Shown here: positions 17,497-24,466 of the stretch, in pieces | Numbering within the stretch: position 1 is the first letter of the stretch | How the letters are laid out: the number at the start of each line of letters is the position of its first letter | Source of the DNA: Lentimicrobiaceae bacterium | GTDB lineage: Bacteria > Bacteroidota > Bacteroidia > Bacteroidales > P3 | Assembly (NCBI GenBank): GCA_022510485.1 | Contig: JAFLTI010000003.1 | Span: 32,405 to 96,404 of the forward strand | Direction: 5' to 3' | Length of the DNA: 64,000 nt | The notes under the pieces: generated by a model | Told to the model about the DNA's origin: nothing | The model's input: only the letters and a program-made list of their open reading frames with translations | The model's database searches: none | Translations under genes and position numbers: made by a program

Positions 17497-17513
17497 AATA
17501 TTGAGGACCGATT

Positions 17514-17551
17514 GGAGGGAGCCTGCCGTTCCGGCAGGCTCCCTCCGTTTA
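17514..17551 (+). terminator. Terminator-like perfect hairpin after the RhuM-Fic gene
   Basis: GGAGGGAGCCTGCC, a 5-base loop, and the exact complement GGCAGGCTCCCTCC form a 14-bp stem. The T tract that follows is short (GTTTAT), so efficiency is uncertain; it would work in either direction only weakly. Confidence 0.7.
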
Positions 17552-17621
17552 TAGGAATCACCAATATATATACAACTTAATGTATGTTGTAAAACTTATA
17601 CTGAGTATATTAATAAAAATA

Positions 17622-17648
17622 TATCTTTGCACGATTAAAATATCGTGC
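17622..17648 (+). promoter_or_regulatory. -7 box and palindrome before the MBOAT gene
   Basis: TATCTTTG (17622-17629) is an exact -7 box. It runs directly into GCACGAT (17629-17635), 6 bases, ATCGTGC (17642-17648), a perfect inverted repeat ending 2 bases before the ATG. It could be an operator or an mRNA hairpin. Confidence 0.55.
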
Positions 17649-17650
17649 AG

Positions 17651-19069
17651 ATGTTATTCAATTCGGTATCGTTTATCTTTTTGTTTTTACCCATTGTCCT
17701 ATTGCTTTATCATAGCGTAGATCGCTTTCGATTTCGGGGCAAAGATTTGGTATTGAATCTGATATTGCTTGTCTTTTCGTTGGTGTTTTTCTGCTGGGGA
17801 GGATTCAAGGTGGCGATAAAGACTTTGCCGGCTTTGGTTTCCATTGTTCTGTGGAATTACCTTATGGCGTTGTTTTCCAAAAAATGGAAGCCATTTTTGA
17901 TTATTGGGGTGGTCGGAAACATAGCGTTTTTCTTTTACTATAAGATATGGAATGAACTTGCCAAGCTGATAGAAGGGCTGTTTACCTCCAATCTTACAAT
18001 AGATAAGCTTGTTATTCCGATAGGCTTGTCTTTTATCCTTTTTCATGGCATATCCTATCTGCTAGATATATGGCATAGTAAGGCAAAGCCCAACAAGAAT
18101 TTTGCAGAGTTTGCTCTCTATATGTTGTTTTTTCCAAAGTTGGCGCAAGGACCTATCGTTAAATATTACGAATTTGAACCCTATTTTCGTGGCAGAAGTG
18201 TCGGTTTTGAAGATTTTGTGTCCGGTCTGGAACGTTTTATCGTGGGGCTTGCCAAGAAAGCCTTGATTGCCGATGTGCTGGCGACTACGGTAAATCAGAT
18301 TTTCTTCTCGGTGGATGTACCGTCTATTTGGATAGGACTTGTTTTATTTACACTGCAATTATATCTCGACTTTTCCGGTTATTCGGATATGGCTATCGGT
18401 ATTGGAAAGATGTTCGGATTCAAGCTGCCGGAAAATTTTAACTTTCCCTATGCGTCTCCTTCTGTTTCCGAATTTTGGCGGCGGTGGCATATTTCATTGG
18501 GTTCTTGGTTTAAAGAATACCTCTATATACCTTTGGGCGGAAGCCGAAAAGGCAATGTGTACTTTAATCTGATTATTGTTTTTCTTGCTGTCGGGATTTG
18601 GCACGGAACATCTTTTCTATTTTTATTGTGGGGATTGACACATGGTCTTTGTGTGGCGATGGAAAGATTCCTTAACAAGAAAGGCTGGTTTGAAAAGATA
18701 CCGAAGTTGATTCGTTGGGTATATACAATATTTATCGTCAATATTATACGTTTAGTCTATAAAGTACAGGATATAGACGGTTTTTGGCTTTATCTGAAAC
18801 GTATGTTTGGCTTGGAAAAAGTTCAAGAGGAACTCAATTTTACGTGGGAGTATTTCCTTTCCAATAGAGTTATTGGACTGTCGTTAATCAGCATTATAGG
18901 AATGATTGTATTTGGCAACCTGCGTATTCAAAACCGCTTGCGGCAATGGAATAAAGAATCCATTGAATTCTCAATCGTGAAATATGTGATTTTGGCAAGC
19001 TTGTTTTTTCTTTCGGTATGTGCAGTAATGACCAGCAAGTACCAGCCTTTCCTGTATTTTCAATTTTAA
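17651..19069 (+). CDS. MBOAT-family O-acyltransferase (AlgI-like)
   Basis: A 472-residue polytopic inner-membrane protein of the MBOAT family that moves acyl groups, usually acetyl, across the membrane for attachment to polysaccharide. It opens with MLFNSVSFIFLFLPIVLLLYH as AlgI/DltB relatives do. YLDFSGYSDMAIGIGKMFG and SEFWRRWHISLGSWFKEYLYIPLGG are the signature segments, and VGIWHGTSFLFLLWGLTHG holds the catalytic His. ATG at 17651 is chosen over GTG at 17645 because of the conserved opening. It is followed 6 bases later by a periplasmic AlgJ/AlgX-like gene. Confidence 0.93.
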   Translation: MLFNSVSFIFLFLPIVLLLYHSVDRFRFRGKDLVLNLILLVFSLVFFCWGGFKVAIKTLPALVSIVLWNYLMALFSKKWKPFLIIGVVGNIAFFFYYKIWNELAKLIEGLFTSNLTIDKLVIPIGLSFILFHGISYLLDIWHSKAKPNKNFAEFALYMLFFPKLAQGPIVKYYEFEPYFRGRSVGFEDFVSGLERFIVGLAKKALIADVLATTVNQIFFSVDVPSIWIGLVLFTLQLYLDFSGYSDMAIGIGKMFGFKLPENFNFPYASPSVSEFWRRWHISLGSWFKEYLYIPLGGSRKGNVYFNLIIVFLAVGIWHGTSFLFLLWGLTHGLCVAMERFLNKKGWFEKIPKLIRWVYTIFIVNIIRLVYKVQDIDGFWLYLKRMFGLEKVQEELNFTWEYFLSNRVIGLSLISIIGMIVFGNLRIQNRLRQWNKESIEFSIVKYVILASLFFLSVCAVMTSKYQPFLYFQF

Positions 19070-19075
19070 GTGACG

Positions 19076-20392
19076 ATGAAAACGGTTAAGATAATATTCT
19101 TTGTGTGTATTGCCGGATTTGTATTGGCGGCAGTGTTCAGCACGAATATAAAACCTGATGCGGTTTCGGTAATAGATAACCGCAATTTGGTTAAATGGAA
19201 AGGGGATATAGATCCGTACTTTCGGGATCGGATTGGATTTCGGGATAAGATGATTAATTGGTACACGGTTTATAACGATCGCGTATTCAATGAAATGGTA
19301 CATCCTGTTTATGAATATGGGAGGAATGGATATGTTTTTTTAAAATTCCAACAAGAAAATTACGATAAAGAGTTTATAGACTTGTTTTGTCGGTATATTC
19401 GGCTGGCGCAGGACTATTGTACACAAAGGAGTGTTGTTTTTTTGTACGTATATAATCCCTCTAAGATTTCTGTGTACGATCAATACTTGCCAAGAGGCTA
19501 CCAGTATAAAAATGACTGCTATGCCTTGATGAGGGAAAATCTATCATATTATGGGGTTCATTATGTCGACAATCTGAGTTATTTGAAAGAAATCAGCAAA
19601 TCATTGGGGGTGTTTAATCGCAAGTATGATGCGGGGCATTGGAATGATTGGGGAGCTTTTTATGCAACCAACCATATGTTGGAGGAAATAGCCAAAGATT
19701 ACCCGGAAGTTAGACAATATGAACTGGATGATTTCGAAATAGATACGGTGGTTGCCAAAAGCTTGCCGGTATCTGTTTTTATAGTGAATGAAAAGGTTCC
19801 CGATATGAAATTGTGCAATAACGATTTTACCTACGTTGGCGACCGATATAGAGGAATATACCTACATCCAAAGCATCAAGCCTTTGGGGCTTGGCAAACG
19901 GAAAACAAACAAAGGCCTGACGTGATGTTTTTTCATGGGAGTTATTACAATTCCCGTATAAAATTCTATCAAGACAGATTCCATAAGGTAGTAGGCATTC
20001 ACAATTATGAAAACTTTCTGAATTTTGATTATTACTTTAATCTTGTTAAACCGGATTATGTGATTCTTGAAACGGCGGAGTATACCTTAAATGACAAGTT
20101 TTTTGACAAACAGGTCCTAAAAACAAAGGTATTGAATCCTCCTTATGATTCGGTAGCCCAAGATTTGCATGAAAAACTTGTGGCTGCCGATTTGAAAGAT
20201 TATGAGGAAGAAGATCAAGGCAAATTGATTAAGATTTCGTTTTCTGTTCCTGAAAACATGACTTTTGGCTACCTGTTCGTGGGAAAAACAGAGTACGATT
20301 TGCAATTAAACGGCAAGACGGCAAAAGTTACCTTGCTGAAGACGGAGTACGACAAAGATTCTGTTTCAGTAGCCCTCTTTGCGGCTCGATAG
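19076..20392 (+). CDS. AlgX/AlgJ-like SGNH-hydrolase-fold acetyltransferase partner
   Basis: A 438-residue protein with one N-terminal membrane/signal segment (VKIIFFVCIAGFVLAAVFS) and a periplasmic domain. IDNRNLVKWKGDIDPYFRDRIGFRDKMINWY is the typical opening of AlgJ/AlgX/DHHW relatives, and YDAGHWNDWGAFYATNHML supplies the conserved D-x-H-W-N-x-x-G catalytic segment. Such proteins receive acetyl groups delivered by an MBOAT partner and place them on sugars. The ATG at 19076 is preferred over GTG at 19070. No polysaccharide assembly genes lie next to the pair, so the acceptor glycan is unknown. Confidence 0.85.
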   Translation: MKTVKIIFFVCIAGFVLAAVFSTNIKPDAVSVIDNRNLVKWKGDIDPYFRDRIGFRDKMINWYTVYNDRVFNEMVHPVYEYGRNGYVFLKFQQENYDKEFIDLFCRYIRLAQDYCTQRSVVFLYVYNPSKISVYDQYLPRGYQYKNDCYALMRENLSYYGVHYVDNLSYLKEISKSLGVFNRKYDAGHWNDWGAFYATNHMLEEIAKDYPEVRQYELDDFEIDTVVAKSLPVSVFIVNEKVPDMKLCNNDFTYVGDRYRGIYLHPKHQAFGAWQTENKQRPDVMFFHGSYYNSRIKFYQDRFHKVVGIHNYENFLNFDYYFNLVKPDYVILETAEYTLNDKFFDKQVLKTKVLNPPYDSVAQDLHEKLVAADLKDYEEEDQGKLIKISFSVPENMTFGYLFVGKTEYDLQLNGKTAKVTLLKTEYDKDSVSVALFAAR

Positions 20393-20447
20393 GGCGTTGA
20401 AGACAGGATAAAAGTAAACTAAGCTTCGTAGAGAGGTCAAAAAGATA

Positions 20448-20455
20448 TACCTTTA
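20448..20455 (+). promoter_or_regulatory. Possible hutI promoter (-7 box)
   Basis: TACCTTTA differs from TAnnTTTG by one base and lies 35 bases before the hutI ATG. No clear -33 box was found. Confidence 0.3.
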
Positions 20456-20490
20456 CACCTAAATATTATGCATTTTTAATCAATAGCAAT

Positions 20491-21738
20491 ATGCAGGTAG
20501 TAACTAATATCAAGGGTTTGGTGCAGGTGTTGCCCTCTTCGGTACGTAAGGTTTGCGGTAAGAATATGCAGAACCTTAAGGTAATCAAGAACGCTTTTCT
20601 GCTTTTTGACAAAGGCAAGATTGTAGATTACGGCAGTATGAAGAAGTGGGCGGAAATGGCGGCGGATTACGGGCGCATCAAAGAAATAGACGCTGCGGGT
20701 CGCTTTGTGTTCCCCGCTTTTTGCGATTCGCATACCCATATTGTGTATGCCGGCAGCCGCGAAATAGAATATAACGACAAGATTCGCGGGCTAAGCTACG
20801 AAGAAATAGCCAAGAGGGGAGGCGGCATCCTCAATTCTTCGGACCGTTTGCGCAAGGCATCCGAAAACGAACTGTTTGATTCGGCATGGGAACGCCTGCA
20901 GGAAATGTGCGCCTACGGCACGGGCGCGGCAGAAATAAAGAGCGGCTACGGCTTGGATTTGAAGAGCGAGCTGAAGATGTTGCGCGTTATTGCCCGCCTT
21001 AAGGAAAAATCGCCCCTTACCATTAAAGCCAACTTTTTGGGAGCCCACGCCGTTCCCCGCGAATACATAGGCAGACAGACGGCATACGTAGACCTAATCG
21101 TAAACGAAATGATACCGGCTATCGGCAAAGAAAAGCTGGCGGATTTTGTGGATGTTTTCTGCGATAAGGGCTTTTTTACCGTAAAAGATACCGAGCGGAT
21201 TTTAGAAGCCGGAGCCCGCTACGGCATGCGCCCCAAGATCCATGCCAACGAATTGGCTCTTTCGGGCGGCATACAGGTGGGCGTAAAATACAAGGCACTG
21301 TCGGTAGACCACTTGGAATACGTGGGCAAGCAAGAAATAAAGGCATTATCGGGCAGTGATACCATGCCCACCGTTCTGCCCGGTGCGGCTTTCTTTTTGG
21401 GGATGCCGTTGAGCCCGGTGCGCGAAATGATGGCGGCGGGTCTTCCGGTGGCTATGGCTTCTGATTTCAATCCCGGTTCTTCGCCCTCGGGCAATATGCA
21501 GTTCGTTATGTCCTTGGCTTGCGTGCGTTATAAGATGTATCCGGAAGAAGCCGTTCATGCCACTACTATCAATACCGCCTGTGCTATGGGAGTGAGCGAT
21601 ATGTTGGGCAGTATATCCAAGGGCAAGAAAGCCAATTTCTTTATCACCAAGGAAATTCCTACCTACGAGTATATGCCGTATTCGTTTGGCAACAACAAGG
21701 TGGATAAGGTATTTCTTAACGGCAAACAAGTACGCTAA
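20491..21738 (+). CDS. hutI: Imidazolonepropionase HutI
   Basis: A 415-residue amidohydrolase for the third step of histidine degradation, hydrolysis of 4-imidazolone-5-propionate to N-formimino-glutamate. Metal-binding FCDSHTHIVYAGSRE, the substrate-binding EIKSGYGLDL, FLGAHAVP, KIHANELALSGG, SVDHLEY and ASDFNPGSSPSGNMQ are all in place. The hut genes for histidase, urocanase and formimino transfer are not in the window, which is unusual because they are commonly clustered. A transporter-like gene begins 2 bases after the stop, so the two probably form an operon. Confidence 0.96.
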   Translation: MQVVTNIKGLVQVLPSSVRKVCGKNMQNLKVIKNAFLLFDKGKIVDYGSMKKWAEMAADYGRIKEIDAAGRFVFPAFCDSHTHIVYAGSREIEYNDKIRGLSYEEIAKRGGGILNSSDRLRKASENELFDSAWERLQEMCAYGTGAAEIKSGYGLDLKSELKMLRVIARLKEKSPLTIKANFLGAHAVPREYIGRQTAYVDLIVNEMIPAIGKEKLADFVDVFCDKGFFTVKDTERILEAGARYGMRPKIHANELALSGGIQVGVKYKALSVDHLEYVGKQEIKALSGSDTMPTVLPGAAFFLGMPLSPVREMMAAGLPVAMASDFNPGSSPSGNMQFVMSLACVRYKMYPEEAVHATTINTACAMGVSDMLGSISKGKKANFFITKEIPTYEYMPYSFGNNKVDKVFLNGKQVR

Positions 21739-21740
21739 AC

Positions 21741-22664
21741 TTGAATAGAATAATCGGTTTTATCAAGAATTGGGCATTGCTGTTTGCCCTGCTTGTAGGC
21801 TGTCTCGGCTATGAGTTCTTTAGCGCGTATGCCGACAAGACCGTGTATCTGATTTTTGTGATGCTGCTCTTTACCTTTTGCCGCATCGACCCTTCGCAGA
21901 TACGTTTCCGCAAGGTGCATTTGGTGTTCCTTTCCATTCAGCTTTTCGGAGCGATGGGCTTATATTACCTTTTTGCCGCCTTGGGGTGGAACAACCTCGC
22001 CGAAAGCTGTATGATGTGCATACTTACGCCCACGGCGGCGGCTTCGGCGGTGGTTACGATGAAACTTGGCGGCGACGGGGCATCCAACACCACGTATGTA
22101 TTGCTGTCGAGTTTGCTTATATCCTTTGTGGCTCCGCTTTGGTTTCCCTTTCTGCACGAATCGGCGGGCGAGATTCCTTTTTGGATTGCCTGTTGGAGTA
22201 TCTTGAAACGGGTCTTGCCGCTTTTGGCAGGCCCTTTCCTCTTGGCGATTCTCTTAAAATATGCGGCTCCCGGCGTACACGACCGCCTTGCCCGCTGGCA
22301 CGAAGTGTCTTTTTATTTATGGGCGGCGTGCTTGGTGTTTGCCGCCGCGCAGATGATGGACGCCATTCTCCGAAGTACGGCGGGCGTGCGGATGTCGGCA
22401 TTATTGGCTGCCAGTTCGGCAATCCTGTGCGCTTCGCTCTTCTTTTTTGGCAAACGTTTGGGGCGGCACTATGGCGACAGTATCAGCGGCGGGCAGAGTT
22501 TGGGGCAGAAAAATATGGTGTTGGGAATCTGGGTGGCAAGTATGTTCCTCACGCCCGCCGACGGCACCACGCCTATGGCGATTGTAGGTATGGGAACCTA
22601 TATCATCTGGCAGAACATCATCAACAGCTGGCAGCTTTGGCGAAAGCGTAGAAGCGAGGCTTAG
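21741..22664 (+). CDS. Bile acid:Na+ symporter (BASS)-like membrane transporter
   Basis: A 307-residue integral membrane protein with about nine or ten predicted helices. CILTPTAAASAVVTMKLGGDGASNTTYVLLSSLL resembles the conserved cation-binding region of BASS/BART superfamily carriers, and MFLTPADGTTPMAIVGMGTYIIWQN a second such region near the C-terminus. The start is TTG at 21741, since the next in-frame ATG would remove the first membrane helix. It follows hutI by 2 bases. Substrate is unknown; histidine-pathway compounds are possible from context only. Its TAG overlaps the holA TAA on the opposite strand. Confidence 0.75.
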   Translation: MNRIIGFIKNWALLFALLVGCLGYEFFSAYADKTVYLIFVMLLFTFCRIDPSQIRFRKVHLVFLSIQLFGAMGLYYLFAALGWNNLAESCMMCILTPTAAASAVVTMKLGGDGASNTTYVLLSSLLISFVAPLWFPFLHESAGEIPFWIACWSILKRVLPLLAGPFLLAILLKYAAPGVHDRLARWHEVSFYLWAACLVFAAAQMMDAILRSTAGVRMSALLAASSAILCASLFFFGKRLGRHYGDSISGGQSLGQKNMVLGIWVASMFLTPADGTTPMAIVGMGTYIIWQNIINSWQLWRKRRSEA

Positions 22665-23692
22665 CAGGCGTGCAGCAGACGAAAGCAGAGTTCGTCTATA
22701 AAGGCATCGTGGGCGAGATTTCCGCCGTAACCTTTAGATTTAAGGTCGTAAGTCTTTACTATTTGCAGTATGGCTGCCGTTTCGCGATAAGAATAACGTG
22801 TGGCGGCGGTTTCGTATTGCCCCAAGAAATAAGGGTTCACCCCTAAAATGGCAGCCCATTCGTTGCGCGGAGTGCCCCGGCCTTTGAGCGAGTGCAACTG
22901 TATGATGCGCGCATAGAGGCGGTAAATAATAGCCATCAACGGAGGCAGGGGAAATTCTTTTGGGTTCTGCCGTATATGGTTGCAGATTTTGCGGCAGCTT
23001 ACAACATCGCGCATAGCAAGCGCCTTTTCCAATGCAAACGGATTATATTCCTTGTTGATGCCCACGTATTGTTCCACATGGTCTTCGTTAATCACGGTGC
23101 CTTGAGGCAGGTTCACGAAGAGTTTTGCCAATTCATTGGCAATCATATTGAGGTTCCCTCCCAACGAATCGCTTAATAAAGCCAAAGCCTGAGGCTGAAC
23201 CCCGTAGCCGTTTTCTTTCAGATAGCTTTCTGTCCAAGGCATATAGTCCTTGTCTTTGAGCGGGGCGGATTCAAAGCATACGCCCGCCTTTTCAAACAGC
23301 TTGAAGATAGATTTGCGCTTGTCTATTTTTTTATGTTTATGGCTGAACACCAGAACCGTGCTGTCAACAGGCTTTTGCAGATATTCTTCTACTGCATCCC
23401 AGCGGTCTATGGCTTGGGCTTCCTTTACGATAATCAGTTGAAAAGGAGCCATAACAGGATATTGCCTACAGTGGGATATAACCGCCTCCAAGCCTTCCCT
23501 TCCCTTGAGGTCCTGCCCGAAACAAACGCTGTAGTCAAACTCTTTCTGCATATCGTCTAACAGCTCGTTCTCAAAGATTTTTTCGATTTGGTCGATATAA
23601 AAATCTTCTTCTCCCCACAACAGATAAACAGGTCTGGGCTTTTCTTTTGAACGGAGTTGTTTTACGAGTTCGGCGTATTTGAGCGTAGGCAT
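22661..23692 (-). CDS. holA: DNA polymerase III delta subunit
   Basis: A 343-residue clamp-loader subunit that opens the beta clamp. RPVYLLWGEEDFYIDQIEKIF is the typical N-terminal segment; the AAA+-like fold lacks a functional Walker motif, as expected for delta. SLGGNLNMIANELAKL and NPFALEKALAMRD match the middle and collar domains of HolA. It ends in a stop overlapping the stop of the opposite-strand transporter, and it starts 14 bases after tsaC, so tsaC-holA is likely one transcript. Confidence 0.93.
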   Translation of the reverse strand: MPTLKYAELVKQLRSKEKPRPVYLLWGEEDFYIDQIEKIFENELLDDMQKEFDYSVCFGQDLKGREGLEAVISHCRQYPVMAPFQLIIVKEAQAIDRWDAVEEYLQKPVDSTVLVFSHKHKKIDKRKSIFKLFEKAGVCFESAPLKDKDYMPWTESYLKENGYGVQPQALALLSDSLGGNLNMIANELAKLFVNLPQGTVINEDHVEQYVGINKEYNPFALEKALAMRDVVSCRKICNHIRQNPKEFPLPPLMAIIYRLYARIIQLHSLKGRGTPRNEWAAILGVNPYFLGQYETAATRYSYRETAAILQIVKTYDLKSKGYGGNLAHDAFIDELCFRLLHAC

Positions 23693-23706
23693 AGGCTAAA
23701 CCGTTT

Positions 23707-24327
23707 TCAGTCTAAGGGCGGAACCTGTCCGATTCCTTGTCTGATGATTTCTATATTGTTGCCGGTGCAATCCAAAACCGTGGAATATTGAACCTGCCCG
23801 ATACCGCCGTCAATAACCAAGTCTACCTGCTTGCCGAATTTTTCGTGAATGGATTCGGGTTCGGTAAGGTATTCGGTACGGTCGTTTTCTATATCGAGCG
23901 AAGTGTTGAGCAAGGGCTCGCCCAAGGCTTCTACGATTTGGTTCACGATTTTATTGTCGGGAATACGTATTCCAATGGTTTTCTTTTTGCCTTGAAAAAG
24001 TTTGGGCACTTCGTTGTTGGCGTTCAGCACAAAGGTATAAGGACCCGGAGTAAGGCTTTTGATAAGGCGGAAAACGGAATTGGAAATGGGCAGGCAGTAG
24101 CGTGAGAGATGGCTCAGGTCGTAGCAGAGCAGGGTATAGTTAAGGTCTTCTTTGCGGCGGTATTTGATTTGAGCCAGCCGGTTTATGCTGCGGATATTGG
24201 AAAGCCCCACGCCCATGCCGTAAATGGTATCGGTAGGATAGACGATAATGCCGCCATGCCTTAGACATTGCACGATATGGTCTATCTGTTTGCTGTGTAA
24301 TTCCCGGTTATAGGCTTTGAGTATCAT
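23707..24327 (-). CDS. tsaC: L-threonylcarbamoyladenylate synthase (YrdC/Sua5 family)
   Basis: A 206-residue single-domain YrdC-like enzyme that makes threonylcarbamoyl-AMP for the t6A37 modification of ANN-decoding tRNAs. GGIIVYPTDTIYGMGVG, IKYRRKEDLNYTLLC (the KRxxxxPL equivalent), LTPGPYTFVL and TIGIRIPDN are the family segments; there is no C-terminal Sua5 domain. I chose MILKAYNREL at 24327; the longer track start would lie in the SRP RNA terminator. The gene starts only 5 bases after that RNA gene ends. Confidence 0.93.
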   Translation of the reverse strand: MILKAYNRELHSKQIDHIVQCLRHGGIIVYPTDTIYGMGVGLSNIRSINRLAQIKYRRKEDLNYTLLCYDLSHLSRYCLPISNSVFRLIKSLTPGPYTFVLNANNEVPKLFQGKKKTIGIRIPDNKIVNQIVEALGEPLLNTSLDIENDRTEYLTEPESIHEKFGKQVDLVIDGGIGQVQYSTVLDCTGNNIEIIRQGIGQVPPLD

Positions 24328-24332
24328 TATGG

Positions 24333-24440
24333 TAAAAAAAAGGGTAAGCTCCTTACATCGCACCGCTACAACCTTCGTACCCTTGCTGCCTTCCGGCCCT
24401 GGGGGAGTGGAAAGGAGCTGGTCGTGTAAGACTTACCCGG
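24333..24440 (-). ncRNA. ffs: Signal recognition particle RNA (4.5S type)
   Basis: The minus strand has the conserved apical core CCAGGGCCGGAAGGCAGCA, the symmetric and asymmetric internal loops that bind Ffh. The ends GGGTAAG (5') and CTTACCC (3') pair, as do CAGCTCCTT and AAGGAGCT, giving one long hairpin of about 108 bases. A run of eight T follows the closing arm and serves as terminator. The exact 5' end is inferred from the promoter spacing and pairing. Confidence 0.95.
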
Positions 24441-24442
24441 CA

Positions 24443-24450
24443 CAAAGGTA
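24443..24450 (-). promoter_or_regulatory. -7 box of the SRP RNA promoter
   Basis: The minus strand reads TACCTTTG, an exact -7 box, ending a few bases before the first paired base of the RNA. A -33 box at the usual distance would lie in the end of ccsBA and is not clear. Confidence 0.65.
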
Positions 24451-24466
24451 CATTATTTTTGCCAAA

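Noticed and set aside
16440-17600. RhuM-Fic gene as part of a mobile element
   Set aside because: No integrase, transposase, target duplication or tRNA attachment site is visible; the flanking hairpins differ from each other.
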